Shown here piece after piece: positions 35,756-49,232 of a stretch of 64,000 nt of DNA. Source of the stretch: Beaufortia kweichowensis (taxonomy: Eukaryota > Chordata > Actinopteri > Cypriniformes > Gastromyzontidae). The translations under genes and the position numbers were made by a program. The stretch covers positions 6,716,034 to 6,780,033 of the forward strand of contig CM032817.1 of NCBI GenBank assembly GCA_019155185.1, in the 5' to 3' direction. Position 1 is the stretch's first letter. Each line of letters opens with the position of its first letter. The notes beneath the pieces were generated by a model. That model was not told the DNA's origin, ran no database searches, and saw only the letters and a list, made by a program, of their open reading frames with translations.

Positions 35756-38555
35756 TATAAATATGTATTTTCGTGTACAAAGACTGCACTCTTTTTTCAC
35801 TTTCAGAGCTGTCCGAAGGGAATCTAGGCTGAAAAGTGCTGTGTAATATTCCCAGCAGGACAGAATCTTTATCCTTGATTGGCTCATCGGGACATGATGC
35901 AATCCTCTGAGAGTCGATCATCTAATTATAATCTCTGGAGACTGAACTGGAATTAAAGGTAGTTCTGCTAGAGAGGTCAGAGGTCAGAGAAATAGCTGCA
36001 TTTCTTAGCAACACTTTAAGAGCCTTCTTGATGGCCAAATGCAACCAGAACCTGGTTTCTCAGGACGGCGATGCACATAAGTGTTACAACAATCATGGAA
36101 CATTACCAGATTATACTTGGAGACTCTGGGACGGGGTGTTTGGTGTCCTTTTTATGTGAAATACCTCACAATCTTGGTTTCACAAGACATTATTGATCAC
36201 TTTTCTCATTCTCACTTTCTGTATGTGTGGGGTATCACAAGGGCCAAGCTGGAAACTTTTAAAGGAAAAAAAGAATTTAAAGGCACTTTTTAGTCCTGTC
36301 ATGCTTTTGTTCATTTACCTTTTTTAAAATGATCCAGAACAATTTCAATGTAAAACTCCCATGAATCACTCTTGTGTAATCTTTCATAAGAGTCCATCTC
36401 GAGAGCATCACTTGAGCACACAAACAGGAAGAACCACTAAAGATGTACACAAGTATTTTTAAAGAAGCTTATTTCTGAAATAATGGTCTCTTATGTAATA
36501 GATTGCTTTTTTAGGCCCTGTACTGTTGTTCAGAGGTGAAAACTGCGGTTATGCAGTTATGGTTGGATTACAGGTCTGTTTTTCCAATTACAATGATCCA
36601 GCAAGAGGCTCTTAAGATGGGACAGTTTTAAAATGAGCACATCAGTGGTAGCAGCACATGACCTTAGCAGAACTTCAAGTACTGTGTAAGTAGGTCAGAT
36701 CTCAGGCTTTTTACCGTCAGGTAGAAAGAAGCACACCATCCTGAGATCGAAGAAGAAAGATTGACAGTATGACAATAAGTGTGACAAAACGTGTGAGTCA
36801 TGTGACAGCGAGTGCTGTATGATGGGCCAGTTTATGTGGAATGGGAGATGATGTCAGATGGATACTTACACATTGTAAAGTCTATGGAATGGAAACAGAA
36901 GCATTTTCAACCAGGAATGATGTTAATGTTGATTTGAAACCTATGAAACCTATAGAAATTATGACTTGTGGTTGTGTAAGTGTTGTCATTTTGTTTGGAT
37001 TATGATGATGCTAAATGAAATCAAGGACAACGTGAGAAAAAGTTTCGATGGGTTTTAGTTTATTCATGCAAAAAGGTAAACAATCTAATCAAATCCCGAT
37101 GGATAACGTCATGTCTACTTTTTCTAATGAAAAATAATCTAATGAAACTGATCTCGGTTTAAACTGTAATAATATGAAAATTGTAGATACTTTGTAATAC
37201 TGTACGCAGCATTTGATTATGCACCTGCAACGCTCTGAAGTGTGTGTGTGTGAAAACTCTTTTACACATCACAGACTGGATATGCTAAAAATAGTGAGTG
37301 TGGTTCTCAGGTAAAGCTCTCACCAGCTGCATGTAAAGTAGTTTCTGGGAAAACATTTTCTTTAAGCCAATTTATTTTCTTTGAGTTGCCACCAGCGACT
37401 TCCCTGGTGTAAGCGTTTAAATAAAAACGCCCTGATTGTTCCGGTGATTCTTGTTCCCTTACATAGATTTGAGGCTTAAAAGTGAAGCATGTAATTTTTT
37501 TGATGTTAAACACTTTCTCTTTTTTCAGCTTAATATGCAAGAGCCCAGAAGAGCAAATTTGACAAGAGTTTAGGGCTTGTCTTTCTTTCATTCTGACCGA
37601 TGGCAAACACTGTTTCGCAAATTTAATTTGGTGATGCCAGTTGCACAGATCAAACTTTACAGTAAATTATACCTAAATAGCATTACTTTAACTTCTTTAA
37701 GAAAACTTACAAGGGCATATGTTATTTCGAAATGATTTTGACATTTTCTTACTAAATAACTTTCATGTCACACTTCTGTTTGAGGGTTTTCAAAGCATCT
37801 AATGGATCATGTACAAGGCCAATATTAAATATTGATTGCAAATGGCATTCACCATTTATTTTATTTGTTTTAAAGTAATTGACACACAGAGCATGTGTAT
37901 CTGTAATTAAAAATATTACACAGTCATTTCATTTCTTTAATATCCTTTCAACACGTTGATGAAAATAAATTAAAAATGACAGATACCCGCTTCTCAAAAA
38001 CCAAAACCAATCAATTCTGTCATTCATTCTGTACAGTTCAACTTTCTGTGCTTTGAATGTACACATCTCATCTGTTCATCAGTAGCAACATCTGTAATTA
38101 AAAAGATAATACAGGTCAAAATCCACTCTAAACTCTGTTGTATCGTTTTTGTAATTAAATGTATTTTTCACTTTTAAATATGTTCTTGCTTACTTTTTTG
38201 TCTCAATATCCTCCACACACACAAATGTGTTATTAATTCAGTATAATCCAAGCCATGGAAATTGAACATTGCTCTCCATCACCCCTAGTGTTATTTTTTC
38301 AGGTAATGACTGTATGCTTTTATAATGGACTGATTCATTCATGCAGCTGACAGGACCTGACACAATGTGCTTTTTCTCTTTCTTAAATGTGTGATATAAT
38401 ATAACTTTGGAAACGCATTGTGAACAAGAAGTTTCCGGTGCTGCATGTCATTATGTCTTTCTGTCGGGTATATATCACAAGTGTTGAGAATAATTGAATA
38501 CCATTTGGTTGAATTAAAAACAAATAGATTATTATTAATTAAGGCAATATTATTC

Positions 38556-38578
38556 TTTCGTTCTTTCTTTCTTTCTTA
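38556..38578. repeat. TTTC short tandem repeat
   Basis: CTTTCGTTCTTTCTTTCTTT run in the intergenic interval. Confidence 0.7.
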
Positions 38579-38888
38579 CTAGAATGAATAGTAGTGCATA
38601 ATAAACTAAAATGAAATAAAGCAACAGTGCAGAATGAAGTAAGAAAGTAAAATAAGTAATTAATTGGAACGGCTAAGAAACTAAAAGTCCCAATGTGTTT
38701 TTTCCTCTTTTTCTTTGTTTTGCTGAGGAAGAAATAATTGCAGATTTTTCAGCGGAAGGCACATACAGTACACATACATAGTATTTATTAGTGTGTCTAC
38801 ATGTTTTAATGATATTGAACTCAATTTCTCTCATTCTCTCTTCCGCTCTCCGCTGTGATCACTGTTCTGTCTTTTTACTTTATTACAG

Positions 38889-38914
38889 GACTGGTTGGAA
38901 CTAGTTATATGTGA
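38889..38914 (+). other. Candidate alternative OCC-1 terminal exon (weak)
   Basis: After a good acceptor (TTTACTTTATTACAG, ending at 38888), the phase left by OCC-1 exon 3 reads G-LVGTSYM and then TGA at 38912-38914. Such a short frame can arise by chance, so this is only a possibility. Confidence 0.2.
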
Positions 38915-41900
38915 GGCAGGAGGTCTGTTTCTTCTCCGCAGGGGCTCTGGGTCTGCCAGGGGACAGTACTTAACCAGGGGACCAGCAATCAGAAATCAGC
39001 AACGACTGTAATCCTTTCCTACGGCTACGTTTGACGCTATAAAAGCAACTTTTCCATATATTAACATTTTACATTTTACACAGATTAGTCTTTGTAGTCT
39101 CCATCTTTCGGACAATTGACAGTCTCCACGATAATAATAAACCGTGGTGAGTATATCGTCATCTTTGTCAGATAAGATTCTTGACATAATACATAATTAA
39201 TCAAAGTTGCAATTACATTATTCCACCATTCGGTGGTGCTGTAGTGCCATTTCAGTTCATTTTCTACATTGACCTTCATACATTACAGGCCTTCTAGGAA
39301 CATCTTTAACCTTGTAGATCTTCAGGAGGAATACTTTATGATTGACAGTTGCCTCCTCAATCATTAAACACATCCTTGGTTGTTGAAGGACATGATGTGC
39401 AGCAGCAAACTCAAGCGAGGTGAGAGGTGCAAGTGCTTAGTAAAGGACCGGAAACACCATATGTCAGATTTAAGCTCTAATTGGCTATTGTCAGTCTCTA
39501 GAGTGGTTTCTTTCCACTAACCCACATAGAAGCGCACCAACGGCCCAGGAGACGGTCAGAGCAAAGCCGTCCTCAAAATAGACAGAGGAGTTAAATGTGT
39601 TTTTTAGGTTAGATTCACTCCTGATTAAAATCTGCTGCTGTAGACATGAGGATAGAGAAGAAGTTGAGCAAGACTGTTCTGTTTACCCAGTTAAAGCAAG
39701 GCCTTATTTTCCTCATTTAAAATACATTACCTGTTCAGTATGATGGCATGTTTCGAGCAATTAAACAGACAAATGACAACATGATTTTATAATCTACAGA
39801 GGAAAGTTGAGTGTCTGGGTTCGATTAAGATAAGTTGAATTGCTACTTAGGACATTAACCATTACAGTGTTTATTATACAAATGAAAACCAAAAATGTCT
39901 TGAAAATCAAATATTCATATTAAAGCAGGTCATGGCTTTATATTTTCATTATCAATCAAAAGCCTGCAAAAGTTTAACAATGCTCAAAATTATTAACATT
40001 ACACAGTATGAATAAGAACAGTTGCAAAAACACATGGTCAGCACAAACTGTTTATCCTTACTGAGTAAAGCCATATTTATTGATGTCTGTGTGTTTTATT
40101 TTAAATCGTGTAGTTCTGTTCATGGTTCTAAAGGATGAGGGAATCTCACGCAACGTGTCCTTGTGGACTCTAATGTGATCATAGCCTCTAACAAATAACA
40201 GAGAAACAAATTCTGTTGATATCGGATGCACAGTCAATTATTTAGTCATCGTAAGTAACAATGATTATCTTGATTATATTCCTTACTGTTTGAATCGATG
40301 GATACAGACCCAAGTGAGCCATCGTGTGCTATCAGGAAAACAAGTTGCCGAGTTCATTTTGTAATGTTGATACTGTCAAGAAACTGTTTATTACGGATCA
40401 TTAAGATGTTTTGAGCTGAAAACATGACCTGTCTCATGTTGAACACACAAACACAGTTCATTCCTAAGCTCAAATTCTCATCACACAGTTTTTGGACAAC
40501 CGTGCTTTTGGAAGGGAAGTGAAGGGCTAGGTTAAAAAATATAATTATGCACACTTCAAAATGGTTATTAACATGATCTTGACTTGATGAAAAAAGAAAT
40601 AAAAGTGCAAGGAAAAGGGAGAATTATAAATGTGGTTCTGATAAACCAGTTATATATGCTCTGAATAATTAGTTATGGAGTGTAGCCTATGTAAAATAAG
40701 ATCAGGTCAGATATATCTGATTCTCTAGCAGATGGTGCTGTTGTGCTGTCTGGGTCCCACCAACCCATAACACAGAATCTGGCCTGTTTCCTGTTCCTAA
40801 TGAGGCTGCTGTAAAGCTCCCATGGGCTTCTGTGATTGTGTATGAAATGAGGATCAGGCTTAAGAGATTCAGCATAAGTTTAACCCTAACAGGCACTAAT
40901 ATAGATTTTATAGGTTCGGATACTAAAAATAGCTATGCTGATAATGTCTTATTAATAGTTATTAATAACAGAATATAGTAACCAGGTTCTGCCAAGTTTG
41001 ACTTTGGCATGTGTTATAATTTGGCTTAAGTAAATCAAATTAGGGAAAGTGTAAACACCAGATAAAAAGTGATGACAGGAGCTGAATCCAGACTTTGGTT
41101 AATGGGCAAATGTGTGTCTTTCGTCTGTGAGTCAGAATGCTTGTGCTGTGCTGAGGGTGTGACGGGTGTCAAAGGTCAGCAGAGATCACAGGAGAGGATC
41201 TGGCCTCCCACATGCAGATGAATGAATTTCCCGTCAGCAAGTGTCTGTGAAAGAGCGTGTGGAGGATGTACACACATATGGTGGTCTTGTCATGTGTTTT
41301 CTGGGTTTCTTCTGTGTTCCTTTCACATACTAATAGAAGCAAATGTCATTTTTTGTTTGCAGTCAGAATTAATTGTAGCTTCGTTTACTTAGTATGACCT
41401 TGAACTTCACACAGATCAAGCTCATTCCAACTCGAGTTTGCCACCTTTCTCCCTAATGGGATTATAGAATGATCCGCTCAAATTCATTTATAGCGTTCTC
41501 ACCCAATCCTAGTCTTAACCAAATTACAACACATTTAAAAAGCCTAGAGAATTACATCAGCTGCATAACAAAACACTTTACCAAAAAAAGTTTGAGTCTT
41601 TGTGTTTGATTATAGCTGTCAAGTAAGTAATTTTAGCCGAGAAGGTGAGATCATTAAATGATACCAAAAACTGGAATAAATCTGTTAATTGAAATATAGT
41701 GAAAACTATAAAAAAATCTGCATGTCAGTTAAACCTCATGTTACATTACTTATCTTTCTTCCTCCTAGGTTAAGATGCTATCAAAACATGCATTCCTCAC
41801 AGATCCCGGCTAATGGAAGCCAGAGCTATTCCTGTCTCTCCAACCACTTGCTTTAATGTTTCTCAGACTTTTAAAACATATCCCATTACGATTTCTTATG

Positions 41901-41997
41901 TAACATTTTGTTAACTGATTGGCACCTCAATTAAATTCTCCTTAGTACTTCCATGTGTTTAAGACCGTTTAGTAATAATTGAGTTTGACTTTTACAG

Positions 41998-42110
41998 GCA
42001 TCCGAAATCCACTACCAGCTGACACAATTGTGTCCTCACAGAAAAAGGGCACTTATGTAACCAGAGACTGGAACAGCATCCATTAAAGATGATAACAGCT
42101 GATGGGTCAG
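41998..42110 (+). other. Candidate alternative OCC-1 terminal exon
   Basis: A strong acceptor (GAGTTTGACTTTTACAG, ending at 41997) opens an exon that, in the phase left by OCC-1 exon 3 (ending 34982), encodes 29 residues. It begins GIRNPLPADTIVSSQKK, ends VTRDWNSIH, and stops at TAA 42084-42086. A donor-like GTAATA follows at 42111. This could give a longer OCC-1 isoform with a lysine- and tryptophan-containing tail. An open frame of 29 codons is not rare by chance, so transcript evidence is needed. Confidence 0.3.
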
Positions 42111-43796
42111 GTAATAATCTCTTTTTTACAGCGCTATTACCAGGCTTATGTTGCTCTCTCAGGTATGTGAGCTAAAGTTTAAGAGGTAAAGCAGCTTTTC
42201 ATTACTGATTTCCATGACATTTGCATGGATAACGAAATAGAAGTGAACTTCTTTATATAATGGTCTTTATATAATATATCCACAAGGATATATGCAAATA
42301 TTATTTTGGCCAGTATTTTGGGTTTGCTAATCCTTCATATTTCTAATCCTTTGACTGACAGCACAAAATCCGATCTGATTGGTCACACCCCAATAATGAC
42401 CCAACCCACATGTTACTATGGTAAAAATGCCAAAACAAAAATGAAAGTTATGCACCTTTCCAAAATCTCTCTCTCCATCATATTGGTGATGTATTTAGTA
42501 TTGCCAGGAACTGACAGCAGGGTATGTACTCTTACAAAGGCTCATTGATGAATTGAAACAAAAGATTTATTACATCATTCATCACAGTTGGTTGTGTTTG
42601 TAATGTTTTTACTCATTTACTCTATCATTACTGTGGTTACAGGCCCTATGGCAGTACACCTGGTCTATACACAACTTATTCCGCAGTGATTGACATCTTT
42701 TACATCAACCCTCATGTGTGCAGCTGGCTTGAGAACACACTGATTCAGCAGATACTATGGTATGCAATACATTATTAAAACATTAAACATATGCACCTGC
42801 ACATATATGTTTCAGCATACCTTTGTAACCTGTTTTGTCCAACAGATTAATAAATACTTACATAAAGAAAACCTTTTAATGATAGAAAATGCTCTGATAC
42901 AACTATTCTTTCTGTTTTATTTGTTTTGTAATGGTTTATAAAATTCAGCCAAAAATGATCCTTAATGCTATAATCAGATGATCTCCAAATAACAAAAACC
43001 AAAGGCTTTTTCACACTTTCAAAGAGATTAATTATTTCAGTGCGCTAAAAAATAGATTTCTTGTTTTTTCTGGTTATTTGGCTCATTCTCAAAAATAACC
43101 CACAGAAAGGGAAATCGGTTTATAATTAGGTTAAATGTCGCAACCAACTGGAATGAGTTCAAACTTGCAAGTACTGATTTGAAAAATGAAAAGTTTAATC
43201 TTTAAACAACAATATCTGGATCAGTCAGGCGGGAATTTAAAATTATGCAAGTTCTCCCAGTTGTGGGTTCAAGTTCAGCTGTAAGTTCTTTCCAGGTCCT
43301 CCCGAAAGAGGACTTTAAAACTTTTTACAGAGCGATTGACCTTTGACCTCCTGTAGCCAACCACACTTCGACCCTCCACTGGGTTTTGCGTCACACGTTG
43401 ATGATGTCGTCAGGGTGGAACACTGGCCTCTTGTCCGCTTTGCCGGTTGTATTTGACCTTAAGGTGTCAGTATACAGACTCGCACTACACTGAGATGTGT
43501 GTGTAAGCCATCGTTCTGACGTAAATCTGTCTGTGAATAGGCTAAGGGTGTGGATATAGTGGAGGATATGTTGGCCAGAGATCTGTCTCTGAAGGCCAGA
43601 TATCCTTCAATAGCCACATATAACAGCACTGCAGGATTTCCCTCTCACCTCTGGGGGAAATTAAAAGCAGGGTTGCCTCCCTTCTGCATCATCTGTTAGG
43701 TCTGTTAGGATTTAGGAAGTGGGAATCCGGTTTTATTCCAGTATAAATGTAATAAAGGTAAAGCTGACTGTGTATAATCACATTCGTACTTATAAT

Positions 43797-44240
43797 GTAT
43801 TACTTTAGTTAATTTTTATTTAACAGTAGTTGATTGATTAGTTAACATGAATCAACAATGAACAATATATTTCTTTTTTTATAGTCATATTATTATCATT
43901 TGTAATGGTATTACTTTAGATTAAGTGTCATTCATTATCATTAATTAATTCATTGGCTATATTTAAAAAAATATATGTTTTTATTTTTATAGGTTTTAAA
44001 AAAAAATTTTATAATGCTGACATGATGCTACTATTAGTTAATTCATTAGCTAACATGAATTAAATATACACATTTTTTTATAAATTAAATGTTTAGTTAA
44101 ATGTTTATGTTAGTTCTAATGTTGACAGGTCCAACTTTCGATTTTTACAAATACATTAGTAAACCTTGAAAATAATATTATCAAAGATGAATAAATTCTG
44201 TAGAAATATCTTTTATAGTTAGTTTATGCAAATAATGTAA
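43797..44240. mobile_element. MITE-like copy, TTAGTTAA-rich family
   Basis: Contains TAGTTAACATGAATCAACAA, ACATTAGTAAACCTTGAAAA and GATGAATAAATTCTGTAGAA. The words match the element at 32118-32252 in order and orientation. The boundaries are approximate because the copy is diverged and AT-rich, with several TTAA/TTAGTTAA words. There is no open frame of note. Confidence 0.5.
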
Positions 44241-44889
44241 GCAAATCGAAAACGTTGTCTCCTTTTAATAATACACAAAATACTAAATGATACAATAAAT
44301 AATGTGCTATAATAAAAATAATTGTGTAAACATTAACAAATCTGTACAACAAGTAACATCACACCCAAACAACATGAGTGACACTGTGATTCAGTTGTTG
44401 TCATAGATTAGCTGTTCACATTGTTATCATAGATGTGACTAAGAGATTCTGACGGCCAATTTGCACTTAATCTTGTAAATGTGAATTGTGGGAAAGAAAG
44501 GCTAGTGTTTGTGAAGCCATTTTGTGTCAGCTGTGTGTGAGTAAGCTTGTGTGTGGCCCCTGAGTTGTAAAATGTTTTGCATTCCACGGATTAAACAAAT
44601 CATACACAAGCATTAGTCAGTGGAGACCTCCCTTTCACCGTCTCTCTTCTTTCTCACTCGCACATGAACCTGCGATAAGGAGTCTGTCAGCTCGAGCCTC
44701 ATTCATAACCGAGGAAGGCTTACGTCTGTCACACGCACACACGGCAGCAGAGGTCAGAGATTCAGTCCTGTTACATACAGGGTTGAAATTCCACCGGAGC
44801 ACATACCCGGCATTGTAAAATATGTGTTAGATAGATGTTTTGGGCCTCTGTGATGTGTCTCGATGTTTATGGGGCTTACTTTTTAAAAA

Positions 44890-45005
44890 AAAGTGAACTA
44901 GTAAACAAGACCAAAGCTCTGCTGAAAACCAGTAAACCAGACCATTGTGACCAGGCTGCCAAACCAGCAATCCAGCTGTTTTTCCAGCAGGGCAGTGGAT
45001 GTTTA
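44890..45005. repeat. CCAG-type short-word repeat
   Basis: Repeated ACCAG/CCAGC words (AAAACCAGTAAACCAGACCA, GACCAGGCTGCCAAACCAGC, AATCCAGCTGTTTTTCCAGC). This resembles the CCAGC/GCTGG internally repetitive blocks frequent in fish intergenic DNA. Confidence 0.55.
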
Positions 45006-45467
45006 CATAGATAAACCTTAAAATCGTGTAGCCATACACAAGAATGTGTCCTTGGTAAAAGCGTCTTAGTCATACAATAAAGGGCCAATGAATGAGCACG
45101 TTGGTCAGAAAGTGCACAAATGATATTAACCAGTCACAAGCAAACATTCCTAGCATTTTTCCTATCCTCCCAGTATCAATGTCAAGCGGGCCAAACGAAC
45201 GATAATAAGTAATAGATTACAGTGGAAAAGCCATATTCAGTTTGTTGAGTCGCTCTGGTGGGCAGGATGCTGAGTCCGGTAGTTTTTCTTCTCTGTGGGG
45301 GGCTGTGGCCCGGAGGTTTGCTGCTGAGGCTTCCTGGGAGGTCTGTCCCCGGTCTCTGGTGTGGTCTCACTGCCTCGTGTTCTGTACCGTCACGGGTGGA
45401 TGGAGATTTTACTTATTGTACAGAGAGTGAGACACATGAGCTAATGGAAGTGAGACAGCAGCTTTAT

Positions 45468-45740
45468 TTTGTGTGTGTGTCTACCTACTGTACTATATTT
45501 TGGGAACAAATTTGTACACAAAAGTGAACAAAATCTGACGTGTGTGTGTGTGTGTACCTATTTAACTATATGTTGGGTACAGATTTGTACACAATTTACA
45601 AAACCAGAGAAATCTCTCTGTGTGTGTGTATGTACATTTATGTGTTTGTAAAGTATGTGTATGTGTAAATCTGTGTGTTTGTGTGTGTGGTCCTGGTAAA
45701 CTCTACAGTGTGGTGACCAAATGTCCCCACAAAGATAGTA
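45468..45740. repeat. TG-rich diverged tandem units and attached repeat
   Basis: Two units of about 65-75 bp follow one another. Each begins with a TG run, then ACCTA, CTATAT.TTGGG.ACA and ATTTGTACACAA. A third TG-rich stretch leads into GGTCCTGGTAAACTCTACAG and CCAAATGTCCCCACAAAGAT. The GGTCCTGGTAAAC word also occurs at 1674-1686 after a TGTGTG run, so it is part of a dispersed fish repeat. Confidence 0.6.
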
Positions 45741-47569
45741 ATACCACAATTATTTTACCTTTTTTTGTAATTTTTGTAACCTTTTTTTGGTTCCAATTAG
45801 AAAGAAACAGCTTAAAAAAATCATACTTGTTGTTGTTGTGGTTAATATGTTTCAACCTGCCAACATACTGCAATTAATGGCAAGAAATCAATTGCAATTT
45901 ATTTTGTATATTATTTTTAGCTGAATAAGTCTCAAGATAAAGATTAAATAATCAATAAATTATGCTGCATTATTGTAAAAAGTGGCTTAAGAAGGCGAAA
46001 CAATTTTGGTTTTTTTAAGTAACTGTATTAAATGACCTTGTCAAATTGACAGCCCTACTTACTTTTTTCATTTTATGTCACCTTTTTGCACAGCCCCATT
46101 ATATTGTTGAAATCCTCCACAATGGTAACTTTCAGATGTGGGTGTGGTTAGGAGCCTGTCAATCAGCCTCATTCACTCTAATGGCTCCGAAAAGTAAGAA
46201 TAAAAGAGTAAAAGCACACAAAAGACCCAAGAGCGTAAGCCAGCTCGCCATCACTGTCAGGGCACGTTGTCCTGAGTCGTGTATCTCTGTAGAAAGGCTT
46301 AAATATAGTTTCATTTGCCTGATCTTTCCGGCCTAAAGAAAAGAGCTAAACCCTGAACAAATAGAGGTATATCAACGACCCTTCAGGCTAGTGCAGTTCC
46401 GCTTTCTCTGGGTGGCCTTTGTCACAGATCGCTTTACACACACACACAGTCTTTTTTGCCGGCAGGAAAGAAAATGTAAGTTGCATACCTCTTTGTTTTT
46501 TAACACAACTCTGATTATTCAGAGCTCTCACTGTGTCAGTGTTTTTGACAGACCTTTTTTAACATAAATAAAAGCTCGCAGGGGAAATCTGAATAGTGTT
46601 TTCTTTCTGATTCTGATTAGCTGGAGAGTTTTCGGCGGTTATGTAAAGCCCCGAGTGATTTAGCTGATTTTAACCTAAGCTGATTTAAACCTCCACCCAC
46701 CATTAAACCCGTCGAACGAAAGCGTAGATACACTTAAATTTGGATTCACGCTAAATGTGCAATTTTGCTTATTTTTTTAATATATGAGCTTTAGTTGAAG
46801 TGTATAGAGTTTATAGCAAGTCATGTTATGATGTGAAATAAAGTTTATTCTGCAATAATATTTCGCTATTCAAATAAACATGTTTGTGATGACCATGTTA
46901 CTTCCTTTGTACAAAGGGTCACATTTTCTTGCTTCTACTGAAACCCATAAGATGCTCATTGGACCCCATTGTGTATACTTTAGTGTGTTTATGTGTGTGT
47001 CTGCACATTCCTGAGATTTGAGTCACAGACATCATTTATCTGAGGTCTGGGATTCCACAGAGCTGAAATTAGATTCACGTTATGTAAAATCTAATTAGCC
47101 TGCAGCCTTTATTACTTTCATACGTTTTAAGGTCGTCACATGTGAACTACTGACTTGACTTCATTCAAGACTTTCCTGACCTGACCCACTTGATGAGGAT
47201 AACAAACTTTACTGTTCCCCCCAAACACTCTGGACTCAGATGTCAGTTTGACCTCAAGTTTGAGCAGATCTGCTGGGATCTCTTTTGATGCATCTCTGTG
47301 CGACTATGCTGTGAATTCTAAACTCGGTGACACCAAAACCTCATTGTCAGGGCTCTTGCTGTACTTTTGAACTGAATGTGCCTTGCGTAATAAGTGGGTC
47401 GAGTTTTGAACACATAGTTTGAATGTTTTGAGTAGCTGACAGGGTCTTGCAGAGGTGATATCATCTGCTGCTACTATAATTCCAGTGTTTGTGAATTTGG
47501 CATAGGTGATTAAAGTATTTCAATGAGATCATAAAAGCATGGCCTGAATTCAGTTGTGATGGCTTTAAA

Positions 47570-47627
47570 GGGACAGTTCAACAAAATAAAAATGTTGTAA
47601 TTATTTACTGAACTGCATTACACTTCT
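47570..47627 (+). mobile_element. Fragment of the TTCACCCA-type MITE
   Basis: AAAGGGACAGTTCAACAAAA followed by TAAAAATGTTGTAATTATTT resembles the left end of the cyprinid element at 55108-55403 and 17791-17940. Only the first ~55 bp can be matched. Confidence 0.4.
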
Positions 47628-47744
47628 CTCTGGAATACTTGATTTTGATTGGTCAGACGCAACATTTAAAGAGCTAATCAAATATTTTGTTATTTTATCT
47701 GAGCACTGCAGCATTTGCTACTTTTTTCTCCAACTTTTCTCTCT

Positions 47745-47965
47745 CCTTTGTTTTTATTCTTATAATATCATGACTATTTGTGTAATGCTTTGGCTTTATT
47801 CTTGTAATTCGTTCTTAAAATATTTTGACTTAATTTGCATAATGCTACGACTTTATTCCTGTAACTTTGAATTAATTCTCAAAATATTCCTAATTTAATT
47901 TTGTAACATTACGACTTGATTCTCAAACCATTGTGACTTCATTTATACATTCTTTTTTGTAATAT
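47745..47965. repeat. Degenerate tandem repeat, GACTTTATTCTTGTAAT-type unit
   Basis: Words such as GGCTTTATTCTTGTAATTC, CTTAAAATATTTTGACTTAA, ACGACTTTATTCCTGTAACT, CTCAAAATATTCC and ACGACTTGATTCTCAAACCA alternate through about 220 bp. The unit is roughly 20-45 bp and heavily diverged. Similar 'acgactttattctcgtaat' arrays are known to me from fish DNA. Confidence 0.6.
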
Positions 47966-48963
47966 AGCACTGATGTAAGATACATTTTTATTTTCATTTG
48001 AACAACAACGCAAAGCATTTTCGACAGAAATCTTTTCACACGCATATTAGCAAGTCGTCAGTTCTGCTCCATCCCAGCGCTCCACTTTGCCTTCTACAGT
48101 CTTGTGTAATTGATGAGCATTAATGAGTATGTTCCCGTAGCGCTGATGAGTTATGATGGCTCTATCTGACCTCCAGTGCTTTTAAAAGACTTAGTTTGGT
48201 ACAAGCGATCAGTCACTCCGAGCAGCTGCCTTGAAGCCACCTGAACAAACTCGCCCCAGCGCAATCAGTGTGTCAACGTGTGTGACTTTGTGTTTGTGAG
48301 ATGTTTATCTTTGTACAGTAAATGTACATGGCTGTTGTATGAGTCTCTGTCCAGACTGTCTGAAAATGCTTGAGAAAGAAAGTCTTCAATAGTTTTGTAG
48401 TAGGGTGGGTGCTTACTGGCATTGCTCATCCTTAAACTAAATTCACTCTACGTTGGACTTTCCGTCACTCCCCACCCCTTTCCCTGGCTGTAACCTTCCT
48501 GAATGCCACCCATGAAGACATGCTCACCTTTGAAAGATCAGACTGTCTCTCTCCAACAAACAGATGCAGACTCACACAATCACACAGAGTTCAGACAGTC
48601 TGAGAGCTCTTCTGACACCCATATCAGTCATAGTGCTACACGCATGTGTCACAGTTTTTACCGTTGACTTGAATCACTAATTAAAATCTGCACCACAATT
48701 TTTTATCTTTTAAATTAGAAAAACAATGGTAATGCTCATACTTTTGTTGTCATAAGAATATTTTACAATAACTTAAATTTAAATTTTATAATTATTTATA
48801 ATTATCTTTACAACAAATCCTTGCAATGTTAGCAAATAAAGATATGATGAAGCTTTTTGGTCACAAAAAGAATCTTAAATGACTATAATTATCAATAACC
48901 TATTATCATCTTTTGTCTTATTTTCATAAGGCAACAATTATGAGCCATATTAATGTTATGTGT

Positions 48964-49232
48964 CCATCACTATATGTGACACTGCCTGTAAAACCTAGCT
49001 AAAGTCATTTTTTGTGATTTACTGTTTTCCACCAGAAATCATCTTACATAATGTAAAGAACATTCTGTGAAAATATAAACTTGATATCTTTAATATTGAT
49101 TGAGTATTGACATGTCAAAGATTAAAGTCAAAGTGATATTTATAACTGAAATGATACTTTGATGCTTGTTATCTTGTAAATTTTTTACAGTAACTCAATC
49201 ATTTTCACAGGCAGGGTCACATATAGTGATGG
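48964..49232. mobile_element. MITE with ~27-bp terminal inverted repeats
   Basis: The left end CCATCACTATATGTGACACT and the reverse complement of the right end, CCATCACTATATGTGACCCT, differ at one position over this stretch, and similarity continues as GCCTGT. Length is 269 bp with no open frame. Internal sequence is AT-rich. Target-site duplication is unclear. Similar 'ATATGTGACCCTG' ends mark common cyprinid non-autonomous DNA elements (recalled). Confidence 0.8.

Noticed and set aside
39001..39279. Minus-strand frames with tryptophan-rich sequence (LKWHYSTTEWWNN)
   Set aside because: Looked briefly like a coding or transposon exon, but the frames stop quickly and nothing familiar extends them.
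45242..45527. Small protein gene in the GC-rich patch
   Set aside because: Two plus-strand frames are open at once, as GC-rich DNA often allows; no known motif and no splice or promoter support.
48170..48200. TTTTAAAAG as a TATA box of an unannotated gene
   Set aside because: No coding exon follows within several kilobases, and such words are common by chance in AT-rich DNA.
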